From Rusavskia elegans (Eukaryota; Ascomycota; Lecanoromycetes; Teloschistales; Teloschistaceae): 64,000 bases of DNA. Made by a program: the position numbers and the translations under genes. The stretch covers positions 310,001-374,000 of the forward strand of contig SAUG01000044.1 of assembly GCA_011316305.1 (NCBI GenBank). Reading direction: 5' to 3'. The notes under the pieces are model-generated. The model saw nothing but the letters and a program-made list of their open reading frames with translations. It made no database searches and was not told the DNA's origin. This document shows, piece by piece, positions 12,376-25,795 of the stretch (position 1 is the stretch's first letter; the number at the start of each line of letters is the position of its first letter).

Positions 12376-15300
12376 GACTGGCCGGTTCGGATCGGATTTC
12401 CGTCGAACCGTCGGGTACCCGACCCGGTTTTAGTAATCCGACCCGGGTTCGACTTACTAAACGGTTAGGTCGGATTATAGATTTTAATCTAATTTTTAGA
12501 TTAGGTTATAGATTATAATTCGAAAATCTAACCTAAAAATCTAATCCGACCCGACTTATAATTATATTTAATAGTTAAATATAAAAAAAATTATAAGTAA
12601 TATAAAATAGTAATATATTCTATTTAATACTAGTTTATATAATAATTATCTATAAATATTAGCTTATATACCGGTATTATATAAATAGTATTATCTTTTT
12701 CTAAATAATTCTATAGATATATATTTTTTTTTTAGAACTTTTAATCTTTTAGAATTTATTATTAACTAGCTATTATTATATTCCCGGCTATACCTCTAGA
12801 TTCTATATTAACTTTTTAATAAACTAGGCGTCCTTCTACTAAATAGTAATATACTTAGTATAGATTATAGCTAGTTAATAATCTATAAAAAATAAGTATA
12901 GTCAGATATATATAATAATAGAGTAAAGTAATATATTTATTTATTAGAAAAGTAACTATATATACTTCTATTATATTCTATAGAGCTACTAATACTACGT
13001 TTTATATTCTATCGATTTCCCTATTTATATATATAATAGCGACGTCGGTAAGGATTTCGTAATATAGTCTAGCGAAAGGTACTTTAAAAATAAAAAATTT
13101 AAAGCTTTTCTAATATTTATAGATTTCTTAAAATATAATAGTTCTAGGTTTCTATTTATTTTTCTTTTAATAGATTATTAGCTAGACTATTTAAAATATA
13201 TTATCCTAGAATATTACTAGTACTATAGTATTATAAGATTTTTTTTTATCTTTTTTTTTATTTTTTCCGATTCTATTTCTTCGAGTCTTCGCTATACTTC
13301 TATAGGTCGGAATTAATTTTTTATTTAAAATAGTTTTAGTATTAATATATAATTAATTATATTACCTTAATATATTACTTCTATTTTAATTTGAATATAC
13401 TATATATTACGCTGCGAAAAATAAAAAAAATAAAAAACTAATAATAAAGTAAAGTATAATATAATATAGTATATAGTATATTAATATTTTATTATAGTAG
13501 TTAATTATTAAAAAATAGAAAATTAGAAATAAGGTAAAGGTAATCGTCGGCTATATTATAGCTAAAAGGTTAAAACTCTAAATAAGCCCGTATATTTCTA
13601 TAAATTTCTAGCGTATTCTGCTACTATAATATATAAAACCTTTAAATAATTCTTTAGCTACTAATTATATTATTCTACTATATTACTTAGTATACTATCT
13701 ATAATATCTAAATTAAAATTACTATCTATAAAATCTAAATTAGTTATAAGCTATAAATATAGTAAAAAATAGTCCGATACTAAATATAAATTCTATAAAA
13801 AATAGAATATAGACTATATTATAATATATAAATACTTTAAAAAACTTAAAGAAATAGATTTCTAGAAAAGTGTAGATATAGAAACGAGGGCTCTATTAGA
13901 ATAGAACGCTAGAAATTAAAAAATAGACTATAGAATCGAAAAAGGAATCTATAATAATATAATAAGGTAATATATACTATATTAAATACTAATCTATATA
14001 TAATATTATACTATAAAAATAATCTACGTACTAAAACTTTTATAGAAGCTACGGAAGAAGTAATAACTATTAAATAGATAAAGTAGAAATAGAGCGAGAT
14101 AATATATTAAAGTAATATATTAAATATAAATAGAGCTATCTAATATAGAAATAATTATTTCTAATAATTTTTCTAATCTAATATAGCTATTAATAGTTCG
14201 GATAGAGTAATTTTAATAAAATATATAGCTCTAATTATTAACTTTATCTAGTAACAAGTTATCTATTATACCGGCCTCTAAAAACTTTAGTCCGCTAAAG
14301 CCCTAGACTTTCTAGAAGAATAGATAGTATTTACTAAAGAATTTAGTTATAATAGGAATATAGCTAATAAGTATATTAAGTCTTCCTATAAAAAGGAGGA
14401 TAAGAATAGTAATAATATCGTTAAAATTAATAAAAAGGATTAGATAGTAGAAATATACTTTTCTATACGAGATAATACTAAGTTTAAAAATAATAGAAAT
14501 TTAGTTAGAAGTATTAATTTTAATAGTTAGGATAAAAATATAGAAGAGGATAAGGATATAAATAAAGATATAGATAAAAATAAAAATAAAAATAAAAATA
14601 AAGATAAAGATAAAAATAAAGATAAAGATAAAAATATAGAGGAAAATATTAAACTATCTAAATAGTTATATAAATCGAGGAGTAATAGTCTAGAAATAAT
14701 ATATTATCTATATATATTACTATACTAATACTAAGTAAAAAGTATATTAGATTAATCTACCTAATATACTTTTAAAATCCTCTTTAAATAGATCTTTTTC
14801 TAGAAATATAGCGCTATCTTCTACTTCTATCCGATTAAATATTTCCTATAGCTCTTCTAATACTTTATCGGGATCTAAATCTATAGTACGGTTATAGTAC
14901 TTAATTATTATTATCTATTCTATATACTATAGAATTATTTAGACTCGAACCTACTAATAAATTCTTCTAGTAAAACTAAAAGTCCGCTTAATTCCGACTA
15001 AAAATATTAGATAGGAAAAAATATCGCGAGCTATCTATACTAATTTTAGAAAGTTCGAAATATTATCTTTTTAAAATATCCAGTTTAGATTATCTTTAGT
15101 AATATTAACGCGAAGGTATCGATTAGCTTCGGAAGTAGATATTTAAAGATACTAGGACTATCGAAAAAGATTACTTAAAGTAATTATAGTAGGCTATTAA
15201 CTAGTTAGTATATTTATAATATATTACTATTATATATTACTTTATTTTTCCTTTTATAGTAGGCTTTATAATTTAGTAGATTAATAGAAGCCCTATAGTA

Positions 15301-17763
15301 CTTATTAAAGTATTCTTTAAATTCGTCCCGATATTTATCTATATACCTTGAATATTTTTTTATATCTTCTTCCTATTTATCGGTATTCTAGTTTCGATAA
15401 AAGCTAAACTTTACTATAAGATTAAAAATATTTATAAAGTTATATATTAGTCCTCCTTTATTTTTAGTATAAAAATAATATTTAGTAAATTTAGTAAAAG
15501 CTATTTTATAAACTATTAGTACTATCGCCTTTTAAAAATAGTTTAAAGCTTCTATAATTTCCTATATTTTAGTAAAATAATCGTAAAATATACTATAAAG
15601 TCGGTATACTAGATAAACTCTAATATCTATAGTTCGCGAAACTATTAAAGTAATTTTATAGAACAGCTATAGTATACTACCTATAAGGAAAAGAGATTAC
15701 TATTTATCTATATTAAAGGTAATCCCTTATATTTATAGGTCTCGCGAATTCTCTTTAAGGAATTTATTAATAGTTTAATAAAATAGATATACCCTACGAA
15801 TTATAAAATAAATCGAATTCTATTAAATATAAATATTTTAAATAAGATTTCTAGTACGGGAATTAGAATCGGCCCTATTCTAAAGTTTTTTAAAGCGAAG
15901 TTTACGTTAAAGGAAAGTACCGGAATAGATAGTAATAGCGTAAACCTAAAAATACTATTAATATAAAAATTATTTAATTTATATTACCTATATATATTAT
16001 CTTTTTTATAACGTTTAATAAGCCGGTACTAATAGCTATAATTTACTTATTATCTAGCTAATAGATAAAGTTATTACTTAATATTTATAATTTAATAGTT
16101 TTAATAAAGTTTTAGACTACTAGATTAATTATATAAACTAGGTAAAGTAGTAAGTTTTATAGTTAATCTTATCGACTATTAAGTCGACTAGGAATCTTTT
16201 TAAACTTTTTTTTTAATATTAAATTAGAGCTAGTATTATCGGTAATAATACCTAAAAGCTGCTACTTAAACTAGAAAAATTCTAAAAGTATTAATAGCTC
16301 TTAATATTATAAACGGCCGGAATAATTTATAAGTAGAAATATAATTCTAAATAGACGCTTCTAAAATTAAAACTATATATTAATCTAGTATATAAGTACT
16401 TCTAAATATACAACCTTCTATAGACTTAACTAAGTATTTAATATAAATAAGATACGTTCTATAGTTTTTAAATTAGATTTAATTCTATTACGGATAGTTT
16501 TAAAGTTATTAAACTTTTTATTATTAAAAGTTATATACGTTTAAATAGCTATATATCTAAATAAAGTATTTATAGTAGTTTTCTAAAATTTATATTTTCG
16601 ATAGTCCGGACTAGTAGATTTAGATCTAAAAAAGTCTTATATAGATATTTATTCTAGGCGTTTTAGTCGAAAATAGAATCTAGTTTAATATAGCTTTTCT
16701 TCTATTATTAAATAAATAAGCTTTATATTACCTCTTTATATTACTATTTATTATTTACGCAGATAAATATTACCTTAATAATAAACTAGAAGTTATATCG
16801 CTTAGATCTATAGTAACTATTAGTCGAAAGATATTTCTTTATAGTAGATATATTTAAAGAACTAGAGATTATAGGATAGTCGAAAATCTTAGAATAGTAT
16901 TTATATATAATTTTATATAGGCTATCTATTATTAAAGCTACCTAGTAGAATTTATTCTACTAGGGCGACTATCTTTATATTAAAGCTTTTTTTATCTATA
17001 AAAGATCGGCTATTTTTTTTAAATCCTATCTTTAATACCTATAGCGATAGGAATACTAGACTATTATTATTAGAAATCTTAATAGTAATCTATATCCTAT
17101 TAAATAAACTTATTATTATCCCGAAATACTAGTTTTAGATAGTCGGCTCGAATTTTATCTACTATATTTTTAATAATCTATTATTATTTTCTATATAAGC
17201 GATTAAATTTAGCTAGGGTTCCGGTTATAGATTAGCTTAAAAGCTGGCTAGCAGATTAACTAGGATAGATATTACTTAACGGGGACCTAATAGAAAGGCC
17301 TTTGCTAGCCGTATCGGTCTAGAAAATAAAAAGACGAGGATCGATATTTATATTAAATATTTTATATTATATTTCTATAATAGTAATACAGAAGGGTAAT
17401 ATAGATATATAGGTACTAAATAATAATACGAATAGTATTAACTATTTAATAGATAATAATAAATAGTATATATTAATATTAGAAATACTTAAAGTCTTTA
17501 GTATAATATTAAAAAAAAATAGGATTTATAAGTAGTATAATATAGGAGAAAAATTATATTATAATACTAGAATTATATTTTTATTTACGATTTTAGCGTT
17601 TTAGCGGGTTAAACCCGGGTACCTAACCCCGACCTAGGTTCGAGTCGGGTCGAACTATAGAAAAATCCGACCCGATTTAGATCGGGTTAAATTTAACTAT
17701 AACCCGATTCGGGTCGGATCGGGTTAGCCAACCTGGATTCGAAATCCGACCCGACGGCCAGTC
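12376..17763 (+). mobile_element. R2 DNA transposon, right copy, 5388 bp
   Basis: Best-preserved R2. It begins GACTGGCC and ends GGCCAGTC, a perfect 8-bp terminal inverted repeat. It is flanked by a perfect 12-bp duplication, TACGCGAAGGTA, at 12364-12375 and 17764-17775. The outer ~180 bp on each side are rich in CCGACCCGA-like words in both orientations. Plus-strand coding traces run about 13.6-14.67 kb and end in an Asp-Lys-rich tract. Separate minus-strand traces, readable except for RIP stops, lie about 15.0-15.7 kb. I do not recognise either protein, and no DDE, hAT-dimerisation or zinc-finger motif could be placed. The superfamily is therefore left open. Confidence 0.8.
14561..14640 (+). 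repeat. GATAAA/AATAAA microsatellite in R2
   Basis: Tandem hexamers of GATAAA and AATAAA type that would encode alternating Asp/Asn and Lys. The same tract is present, inverted, near 9.23-9.29 kb in the left R2 copy and near 59.95 kb in the third copy, so it belongs to the R2 protein and is not a later expansion. Confidence 0.7.
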
Positions 17764-17775
17764 TACGCGAAGGTA

Positions 17776-18326
17776 ATTACTATTACTAATTAAATACTTC
17801 GGCTATTTAAATAGATTAAACTTTCTATTATCGATTGTCTATCAAAGAACTATTAGAGTTTATAATCTTTATATTAGGAACTATGTTTATTTTTATATCC
17901 GCCTTTCGCTATTAAAATTTACGAAATAATCGGTTTTTTTTTTGATAATATTTTATTGGTATTTTTTTCGATTACTATTTCGATTAATTATAATGAAAAT
18001 AATTAAAGTTATCGATATTTAATAGATTATATATACTATTTTTAAAAATCTATATATTTTTATTTACTAAAAATTATATAGACGTAGATTTTAAAACTGA
18101 TAAAGATTTTATAAATATTTATTTTAATATTTTGTTTTTTAATTATATAGTATTTAATTTGAGGTTTGGATTCAATTATAGATACCATTTTATTTAAATT
18201 TTTCATTCTAACGTCGTAGCTAGAAGTGGAATTATAGTATACTAGATATTTGGTTTATTATTTTAATTAAACTATTAATATATAATTTATCGCGACTTGT
18301 AAAATAAATCGATTAATATTATTTTT
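17776..18326. other. Unassigned flank right of R2
   Basis: AT-rich, moderately RIPed DNA. It starts with the second copy of the R2 target duplication. No gene, RNA or family match is visible. Its composition resembles the spacer at 11.45-12.36 kb, which was contiguous with it before the R2 insertion. Confidence 0.4.
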
Positions 18327-18741
18327 CGAAACGGGATATAGAAATTCCCGACTCGAATTTGATTCGAACGGGTTCGAATCGAATCCAGGTCGGATTATAT
18401 AAATATCGACCCGACCCGAATTAAAATAGATAAGATTCGGATCAGAATTTTCTAAAAATAGTAATTTTCTAAATTATTTTCTATTAATTTAATATAGACG
18501 CTAAATCTGTTTATAAATATAATTTCTTTACTTTCGAAAATATAGAAGGTAGAAACACTAATTAATTTAATCTAGCGGCGATACTAGCGCGACAACTAAC
18601 TAATCCGGCTTTTAGACGAAATAAATCCGTAAAAATCTATTTATATCCTAACCCGTGTATAATCTTACCCAGAGATATTCTAATCTATTTCGAATCTAAT
18701 TAGAGATTCTAGAATCCGATCCGATCTAACCCGTTCCGAAA
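18327..18741. repeat. Possible MITE with CGGAACGGG-type ends
   Basis: A ~415-bp block with inverted ends: TTCGAAACGGG at the left and CCCGTTCCGAA at the right. The interior has GGTCGGATTATA and CCGACCCGAATT-type words like those under the R2 termini, but it lacks the GACTGGCC tips. ATTAATAT-like words flank both sides, which may be a target duplication. It could be a diverged R2 relative or an unrelated foldback element. Confidence 0.4.
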
Positions 18742-19529
18742 TGTAATTAATATATCCTATATAGATTTTAATTTGATATTTTTTTCTAACGTAGCCTTTA
18801 TATCGTTAGATATTTTATACGTATATCTTTTCACTATCGTTTAAACTTTCGTTTATATTTCATCTTTAAATATATTTTAATTAAATAAATCTTCTATAAC
18901 TTTCAATACGATTTTATTATCCAGGTCTATAACTAACTTTAATATTACTTCGTCTTTTATATTAGATAGTAGATTTCATATAATATCGTTATATTTCTCG
19001 ATGAGTTCGTCATATATTCGCCCATTTCATTTAAATACTATTTGTATCGCTAAAACTTTTATAGTAGCGATTTTAGAACTATTTTATTATATAAACCGTT
19101 CTAGAAACTTTGTTAAAAATTTAACGAAATTAAAGATAATTAATTAATTAAATTTTAATATCTATTTATATTCTATACTTCTTAGTTATAAATCTATAAA
19201 TATACATTTTATTTTTTTTAATTTCTATAATTTCCTTTTATTAGTTTCTAAACGAATTTAAATTAAATAAACTATTTCTTCGAACTTTTATAAAGTTTTA
19301 TATAGAAATCTAATAAATTATATAATATTTTTACTTTTGTTTTTAGAATTTATACTGTAATAAACGTTATAGATAGAAATTCTAGTATTTTAATTAGTTA
19401 ATAATCGTATCTAGAATCCGCGACAATAGATTTCTATAATGAGGACGACGCTATGAATAGTTTAATAGATAATAATAACTGTTTAAGATTTAGTTCTTTA
19501 TTTTAGAGGTTTCGACTGCTAGATAAATT
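18742..19529. other. Unassigned RIPed DNA
   Basis: AT-rich sequence without a recognisable gene or repeat. It ends at the short duplication ACGGATA that flanks R1 copy 5. Confidence 0.4.
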
Positions 19530-19536
19530 ACGGATA

Positions 19537-20551
19537 TTTTATATTGTTTTATTTGTTTTTTTAGTACCCGGTTAACCGTCGATTCCGTAAGTAATTCACT
19601 TTAGTATTAGTACGCTAGTATTGGATATACAGTATAAAATCTAGTACTCTAGTCTAATTAACTTAAACTAAAGAACTATATAAAATTAACTCGAATCTGC
19701 TCCGTAATACGCTCGTAGTATAAACTTCTATAGTTTATTTAAAATATAACGTAGTAGAATTTTCGTATATATATATACCTTACAGTCGCTTCTTCTTTAT
19801 CTTCTTTTACCAGTACCTACTATCGTATCTAAAGTACGTATCGTATCTTCCGCAACAGTTTAGGCTATAGGTTAATATATATAAAATCTCTACTAATATT
19901 GGACCTATAACCACGATTATACCTTTCTAATTTAAAGATATAGAGCTTAAAACCGCTGAATTCGAGCTATTCGATTACGTCGACCGAGTCCTCGCTAGTC
20001 AGCCTATTATAATAGACTTCGAATTCTAGGATCCGGTAGTTCTAAATATAACGCTGAAGCTTTATATTCCGAATCCGCCGGAGCTATATAGTTTTAGCGA
20101 TCGTATTAGACTTCTAGTAGGAGCTTTTATCCTGCTAGAATTCGAGTAGGAATTTAAGCTAGTAGTTAAGCTAGTAGTCGTCGAGTATCTAGATAGATTA
20201 GTAGGCTATCTGGATTCAGGTACGACCGTAGACGAAAACGAAGTAACAAGAGTAAAAGATAGTATTACCGCCTAGCAGATGGTCCTAGAGGTAATATTAA
20301 TAGCTTATAATCGTGTATATTTCGAAGTAGTATAAGAAAATCCTAGAAAGAGGAGAAATAGTAATTAAATAGAGGATATAATAGAATAAAAACGATTAAA
20401 TGCGCTGTAAACCTTGTTTAACTGCTTCTTTTGACTGCGAAAATTCTTTGCTGTACAAGTAACAATTATTATTGCCGTATAAAAACTACGGTAATAAAAC
20501 GTATATATATAATAACTCAATTATAACCCCGGACAGGAACTCTATAAAGGG
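19537..20551 (+). repeat. R1 variant, copy 5, with a divergent interior
   Basis: Its left end shares the RIPed GTGCCCGG-type end of R1 (TTAGTACCCGG at 19.58 kb). Its right end shares the R1 tail (TGCGCTGTAAACCTTG, CTTTGCTGTAC, CCCCGGACAGGA). The middle, about 19.75-20.37 kb, does not match the standard R1 interior. A short duplication, ACGGATA, lies at 19530-19536 and 20552-20558. Less RIPed than the other copies. It is either a distinct subfamily or one that has exchanged its interior. Confidence 0.65.
19901..20368 (+). pseudogene. RIP-interrupted reading frame inside R1 variant
   Basis: One frame is readable for 156 codons and ends at TAA 20366-20368. All its internal stops are TAG or TAA, each reachable from a glutamine codon by a single C-to-T change. 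Residues include a Phe-Asp-Tyr-Val-Asp-Arg-Val stretch, a Pro-rich Ile-Pro-Asn-Pro-Pro-Glu segment, a Leu/Val-rich helix-like region and a basic end (Pro-Arg-Lys-Arg-Arg). I do not recognise the family. Upstream codons stay open for at least six more triplets, so the true start is not known. It could be the R1 protein of this subfamily or a captured host fragment. Confidence 0.5.
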
Positions 20552-20558
20552 ACGGATA

Positions 20559-21826
20559 ATTTATAAAAATATTTTTATTTACTTTAAACTTTAGATTCTA
20601 ATGATAGTCTTCGAAAACTATAAAATTTATTTATTTTTATCGAATAGTTTATTCGAAAGATATTAGAATTAATATTTTTTTTATTAGTTTATAATATCGA
20701 GTACTTCTTTTTTAGAATTTTAAAAGTCGTTCTAATTAGTAAAGATAGAAATGTCATTATATTTAATTATTTAACGTGAAGAAAAAATATAGCTTTCGGA
20801 TCTATTTATTATATTTCGTATAATTTCTTTTTCTAGAAGATATTTATTAGAAAAAGATATAGAATCTAGCTCTATTTTCTTTAGAAACTATTTCTTTTTG
20901 TTCCAATATCAAGAAATATATAGAAAATAGCGGAAAATACGGAGGTAATAAATATATAAAGCTATAGTTATAGTTTTATTCGATATTCGTACTAGAAACG
21001 TCAGGAAAAATTTATTTTAATAATTTTTATATATTTTACTTTACTATTTTGTAATAGTAAATAGTTCTAGATTAAATAACGGTAGATTAATTCGATATTC
21101 TATTATTCTAGTATATAGTTAGCTAGTATAGTAAAATTCCGCTATTTCTATACGATAGTTATTACTTTAATTATATAGATAATATTATATTGTTTTCCGG
21201 TATTTTAATTTATTTTATAATTTAAATTTTGAATATTAAACGAAAAATAAAGAGACGGTATCCCGTATACGTTTACTAAATATTAGTATATTCAAAGGTA
21301 GAATATTAAATATACTAAATAAAATAGATTAGATACTAGGTTTTAAAGTATAGAAAATCTATCTAAGTATATTTATTACGTTAACCCGATTGAAATCCAA
21401 CAGCGTCTCCATCTAATAGTAACAAACAGTGGAATTTATATAATTTTCAATCGAGGATATATTTCTATTAGATATATAGATTTTAATTATCTTTTTTTTT
21501 CATTAGATTCCAGTCAGTATCTTCAACTACTTTTATTTTATAAATTAAAATTTTGTTAATTTTTATATTCACGTACAAAATTTAACAATCAAAAAAAAAC
21601 GAACCTAAACGCTATTATAATTTGAGAATACAAATAAATATTAGATTTATTATTAGAGATTTTTTATTTATTTATAAAGTCTATTATATTAAATTTCCAT
21701 TTTATTTTAATTTTATAATTTATATTTCGAATATTACGTCGATTAGAAATCGATATTCTAATAACTATAATAATAAATAATTTTACGATTTCGAAAGGAT
21801 ATTTTTTATTCTATTATTGATAATAT
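20559..21826. other. Unassigned DNA between R1 variant and copia LTR
   Basis: Mixed AT-rich stretch. Part of it, about 21.38-21.48 kb, keeps CpA and TpG dinucleotides and looks less mutated. No gene, inverted repeat or family match was found. Confidence 0.4.
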
Positions 21827-22150
21827 TGAAGTGAACACGTATCTTGATATAGTAGAACAAGCTATAGGAATAATTCTGTCTGTTTAATTGATTAAAGAAT
21901 AGATAAAAACTCTATATAGAGTTTTTACCTCCTGAATTAAACTAGCGCGCTAAAGCCTCGGTATAGATTACCTAATCTATAATCTCTTAGCGCGAACTTT
22001 CAAGGCGAATCTTTAGAGCGATCTACGCGTTAAAGTTTTAATATAGATTATATAATCTATACTATTTTAGCGCGAGCTTCGGGATAAATTTTAGACGAGC
22101 TTTAACGCGAGCTTTAGCGCGAGCTTTAGTATAAATTTATCTAAATTACA
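21827..22150 (-). repeat. Copia LTR, 3' side
   Basis: 324 bp, starting TGAAGTGAACACG and ending CTAAATTACA on the plus strand, so TG...CA on both strands. It matches 36108-36435 and 1858-2177. It contains tandem AGCTTTAGCGCG words and TAGCGCG-bounded inverted motifs. Confidence 0.65.
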
Positions 22151-24339
22151 GTATATTTCAATATTTCTATTCAGTATATAGATAATTATTCTTTAAACTA
22201 CTAGTTTCTACTACCTTCGAGCTTTATCTAAGCTAATAGAATCTTTTTATACTATATAGATAATATTATTCCAAATTACTAGTTTCTACTATCGTTAAAT
22301 CTCGTGTAATAAATAATCTAGATCTAGAAGAGCCTAGATAACTAATATTTAATTCGAACTTCTATTAGTTTTTATTCCGAGTTATTTTTTAAATATTTTA
22401 TATTTATCGTTTATTAATAGTTTAGTTAAACTATTAGCTACTATTATTACGTTCGGTATAAATTTATTAATAATAAAATTACGTTTATATAGTTAGCGGA
22501 TATTATAGTAGTTAACGTCGATATATTTAAACCGGTTAAAAATATATTTATTATCTACTAATTCGAGTACTATTAAGTTATTATCTTTAATTTAGATAGG
22601 TAAAACTAATTTATACACTTTATTTTCAATAATACTAATACGTTTAAGGTTATCGTTAATAAATTTAGTAAATCTAAAATCTTTTAGTAATTATAAAATC
22701 TAGAAATCTCTTTTTACGTAGATAGATAATACTATATACTTAGCTTTGGTTACTAAAGTTATAACTAATTTCTATTTACAGCTTACTTATAATATCGGTC
22801 CGCCGGCGAATATATAGATATAGACGAAGACAGATATTCTATTAATTAGATCTATTATATAATCGAAATCGAAAAAATCGATAATTATTTAGTTTTTACT
22901 ACTATTAAATACTAGGCTTTTATTAATAGTTAATTAAACGTATCTTAGAAAATTCATTAAAACTTATCGGTAATATTTCGCGAGACTATTAAAATATTAA
23001 CTAAAGTATCTGAAAGCGAATATAATATCCGGTTAAATAAAAATATATATATATATTAAGCTTCCGATACTTTTTTAATACTATTTAGAATTAGTATATT
23101 TATTATCCGTTTTTACGGGGTAGAAACTACTATAGCTATTGATAGGAAATATTATTAGCTTATAAATATTATATTCTATTTCTATACGAATTTAAATTAT
23201 TTTAAATTAGCAAATTCAACCTATTCTAATTATCTTTTTAGATCTATTTCTTATAATCCTTATATTAAAGATTTCCTCTATTAATTCTAGATTCTTAATT
23301 TTATAGACTGATTTAAAAGATGATTAAAATAAGTAAATTTAAATTAATAAATTAGTAGTAATATAAATATTATCGATATAGATTAGTAAAAGAATTTCTT
23401 TTTTATTATAAATGAAAAAGTAAAGGTTAACGGTATACTATCTATATTCTATTAGTAGTAGACTTTTAATAAATCGCTCGTACTAGTCTTTTATAACTTA
23501 TTCTAATTTATATAGGCTACGGAATACTCGTAGTACCTTTTCTAAAAAATAATCGACTTCGTCTAGCGTCTTTATAAAGATTATTTTTTAAAAATAGATT
23601 TAGTAAAAGCGTTATTAATATCTATTTAGTAGTATTCTATATCTTTTATAGTAATAAAAGTAAGGAATAGATATAGGGAATCGAATTTAACTATTAACAC
23701 GAACTTTTATTTAAAATCGATACTTTAGATTTATAAAAAACTTTATATAACTAGACTAGTTTTAAAATTTTAAAAAGCGCCGTTTAAATATAATTTAAAT
23801 TTAAATAACTATTTAATAGTAATTATTTTCTTTCGAAAGAAAAATAAATTCCTATATACTATTCAATATAAACGCGATAATTTCTATAGCGATTATCTTC
23901 CTCTATTTTTTACTCTAAATAAAATTATTAATAGTTTATTTATACGTTGATAGCGTCTGAATAGTATTCGGCTATTTCTATATATCGGAATAGACTATTA
24001 TCTATATAATCTCCTCGTTATTTTCGTCCTCTATATCTATAACGACTATAAGCGTTAGAATAAGCGCTATATTAACTTTCGAAATCTTATTCCGATAAAA
24101 ATCTTTATTATAAATATTAGTATCGGATTTTTTTTCCCGTTTGGATATCGCTATATATATAAATTTATATAATACTAAAACTACCGAAATAGTAGGTTAT
24201 AGAAATAGATACTAGATTTAAAAAATTTTAGGCTAAATATTAGTATTTTTAGGCTAAACGAACGGTTAAATTTCGATTTAAATATCGATTAGTATAGTAG
24301 CTAAATTAAATAATATAGTAATAGATACTTTCGAAAATT

Positions 24340-25250
24340 CCTTTCTGGAAGGCTCCTGTCTGGAGTTATATTAAGTTTATATATATATATTATCAACGTT
24401 ATTTACGGCAACGATTATTGTATTTCACGTATAGTAAAGAAATTTATATAGCTAAGTTCGTCAAGCAAGGTTTACAGCGTAGTTAATTACTTCTATTTAA
24501 CTATTTCTTTTTTTATTCGTTTATAAACCCTCTACTATTTCTTCATCGACGTTATATATAATTATCAGCTTCTAATATATCCGCTATATCTAGTTACTAT
24601 ACTATAAAATAATTATCCGTATCTATCGCCTGGGCTATATTTATTATATAATCAGTATCTAAACGTTCTATTAAGTTATTAAAATATTTTTTAACTTATC
24701 TAGCTTTAAAAGGATCGCTAGGCAATATACTAGCTACTACGGCTAGAAGCTTTACCCGATCGATTAGATTAAAAGGGGATAGGGAGGTCGGATAGTATAT
24801 TTTAAAAACGATAAAAAAGCTATTTTTATCGAAGTTAGAATAGATTACACTAGCTATAATAAAGTAGTCGATAACCGCGCGAGTAGATATGGTTATTATA
24901 GATATAGGTACTACCGTTTGGTTTAGCTTATAGCTATAGCAGTTACGGGAATATATACGTACGCAAGAGCTTTTAGATATATATTACTAATAAAAGAAAA
25001 AGAAACGATAACTGCGAGGTATATTTATCTATAAAAGTTTCTATATTAATTAAATTATCGGTAGAAGAATACGTTATACTACTAAGTAAATTTAAATTAA
25101 AATTCTATAGAAGAAACCATTATTGACGTTAATTAAACTAGGGTATCAAATCTAGTACCGTATATTTGATACTAGTATACTAACGCTTAATTTATTTACC
25201 GAACCACTGGTTTACCGGGTATTAAAACCAAAATCAAATTTACTAAACTA
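24340..25250 (-). repeat. R1 repeat, copy 6 (911 bp) in copia
   Basis: Complete reverse-oriented R1 with a perfect 9-bp duplication, TCGAAAATT, at 24331-24339 and 25251-25259. It is inserted between the RT and integrase regions of the copia element. Milder RIP than most other copies: CpA remains in words such as TAGGCAATA and ACCACTGGTTTACC. Confidence 0.8.
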
Positions 25251-25795
25251 TCGAAAATTATCTATAAAATTTTCTTTTAGGACATTTATTACGCGTCTAG
25301 ACGTCGAAGTTAAAAATAATATTTTCTTTTTTCGTATCTTCGGCGAATTTAACGGTATAAACTTTAATTACCGACTTTATATTAGAAGTTTAAAGACGGT
25401 ATTAATAGTTAATTTTATTATTATAGCTAAAGAAAATATATATTCTATTTTAATCTATAAATTTATTTTTTCTACTATCTATTAGTAGTAATATTAAAGG
25501 TATAAAGAAATAGTATTTATAACTCTAGATTCTAAGGTAACCGGTTAAATATTTAGTTCTATCGAAAGTTTTATATAGCGAGACTAACCATTTATTAACT
25601 TTAGAACTATTTTTAATTTGATTTCTAATATACGTATCCGATTCCGCTACATTAGGCTAGAATTATTTTAGTAGATTAGCTTTATTTAATATAGTTCGAA
25701 TATTATTTTCTATAGTTTAAATATACTATTCCGTAATACTATTTTTAATTAGAGTAATATAGTTTAGTAGTTTAGTATAGAACGTTAGCGGAGAT

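Noticed and set aside
14561..14640. CRISPR-like or regulatory short tandem repeat
   Set aside because: Simple hexamer microsatellite conserved inside the R2 reading frame, with no spacers.
5660..17763. One large palindromic element or inverted segmental duplication
   Set aside because: Each arm has its own transposon termini and distinct flanking duplications, and only the left arm has the solo LTR.
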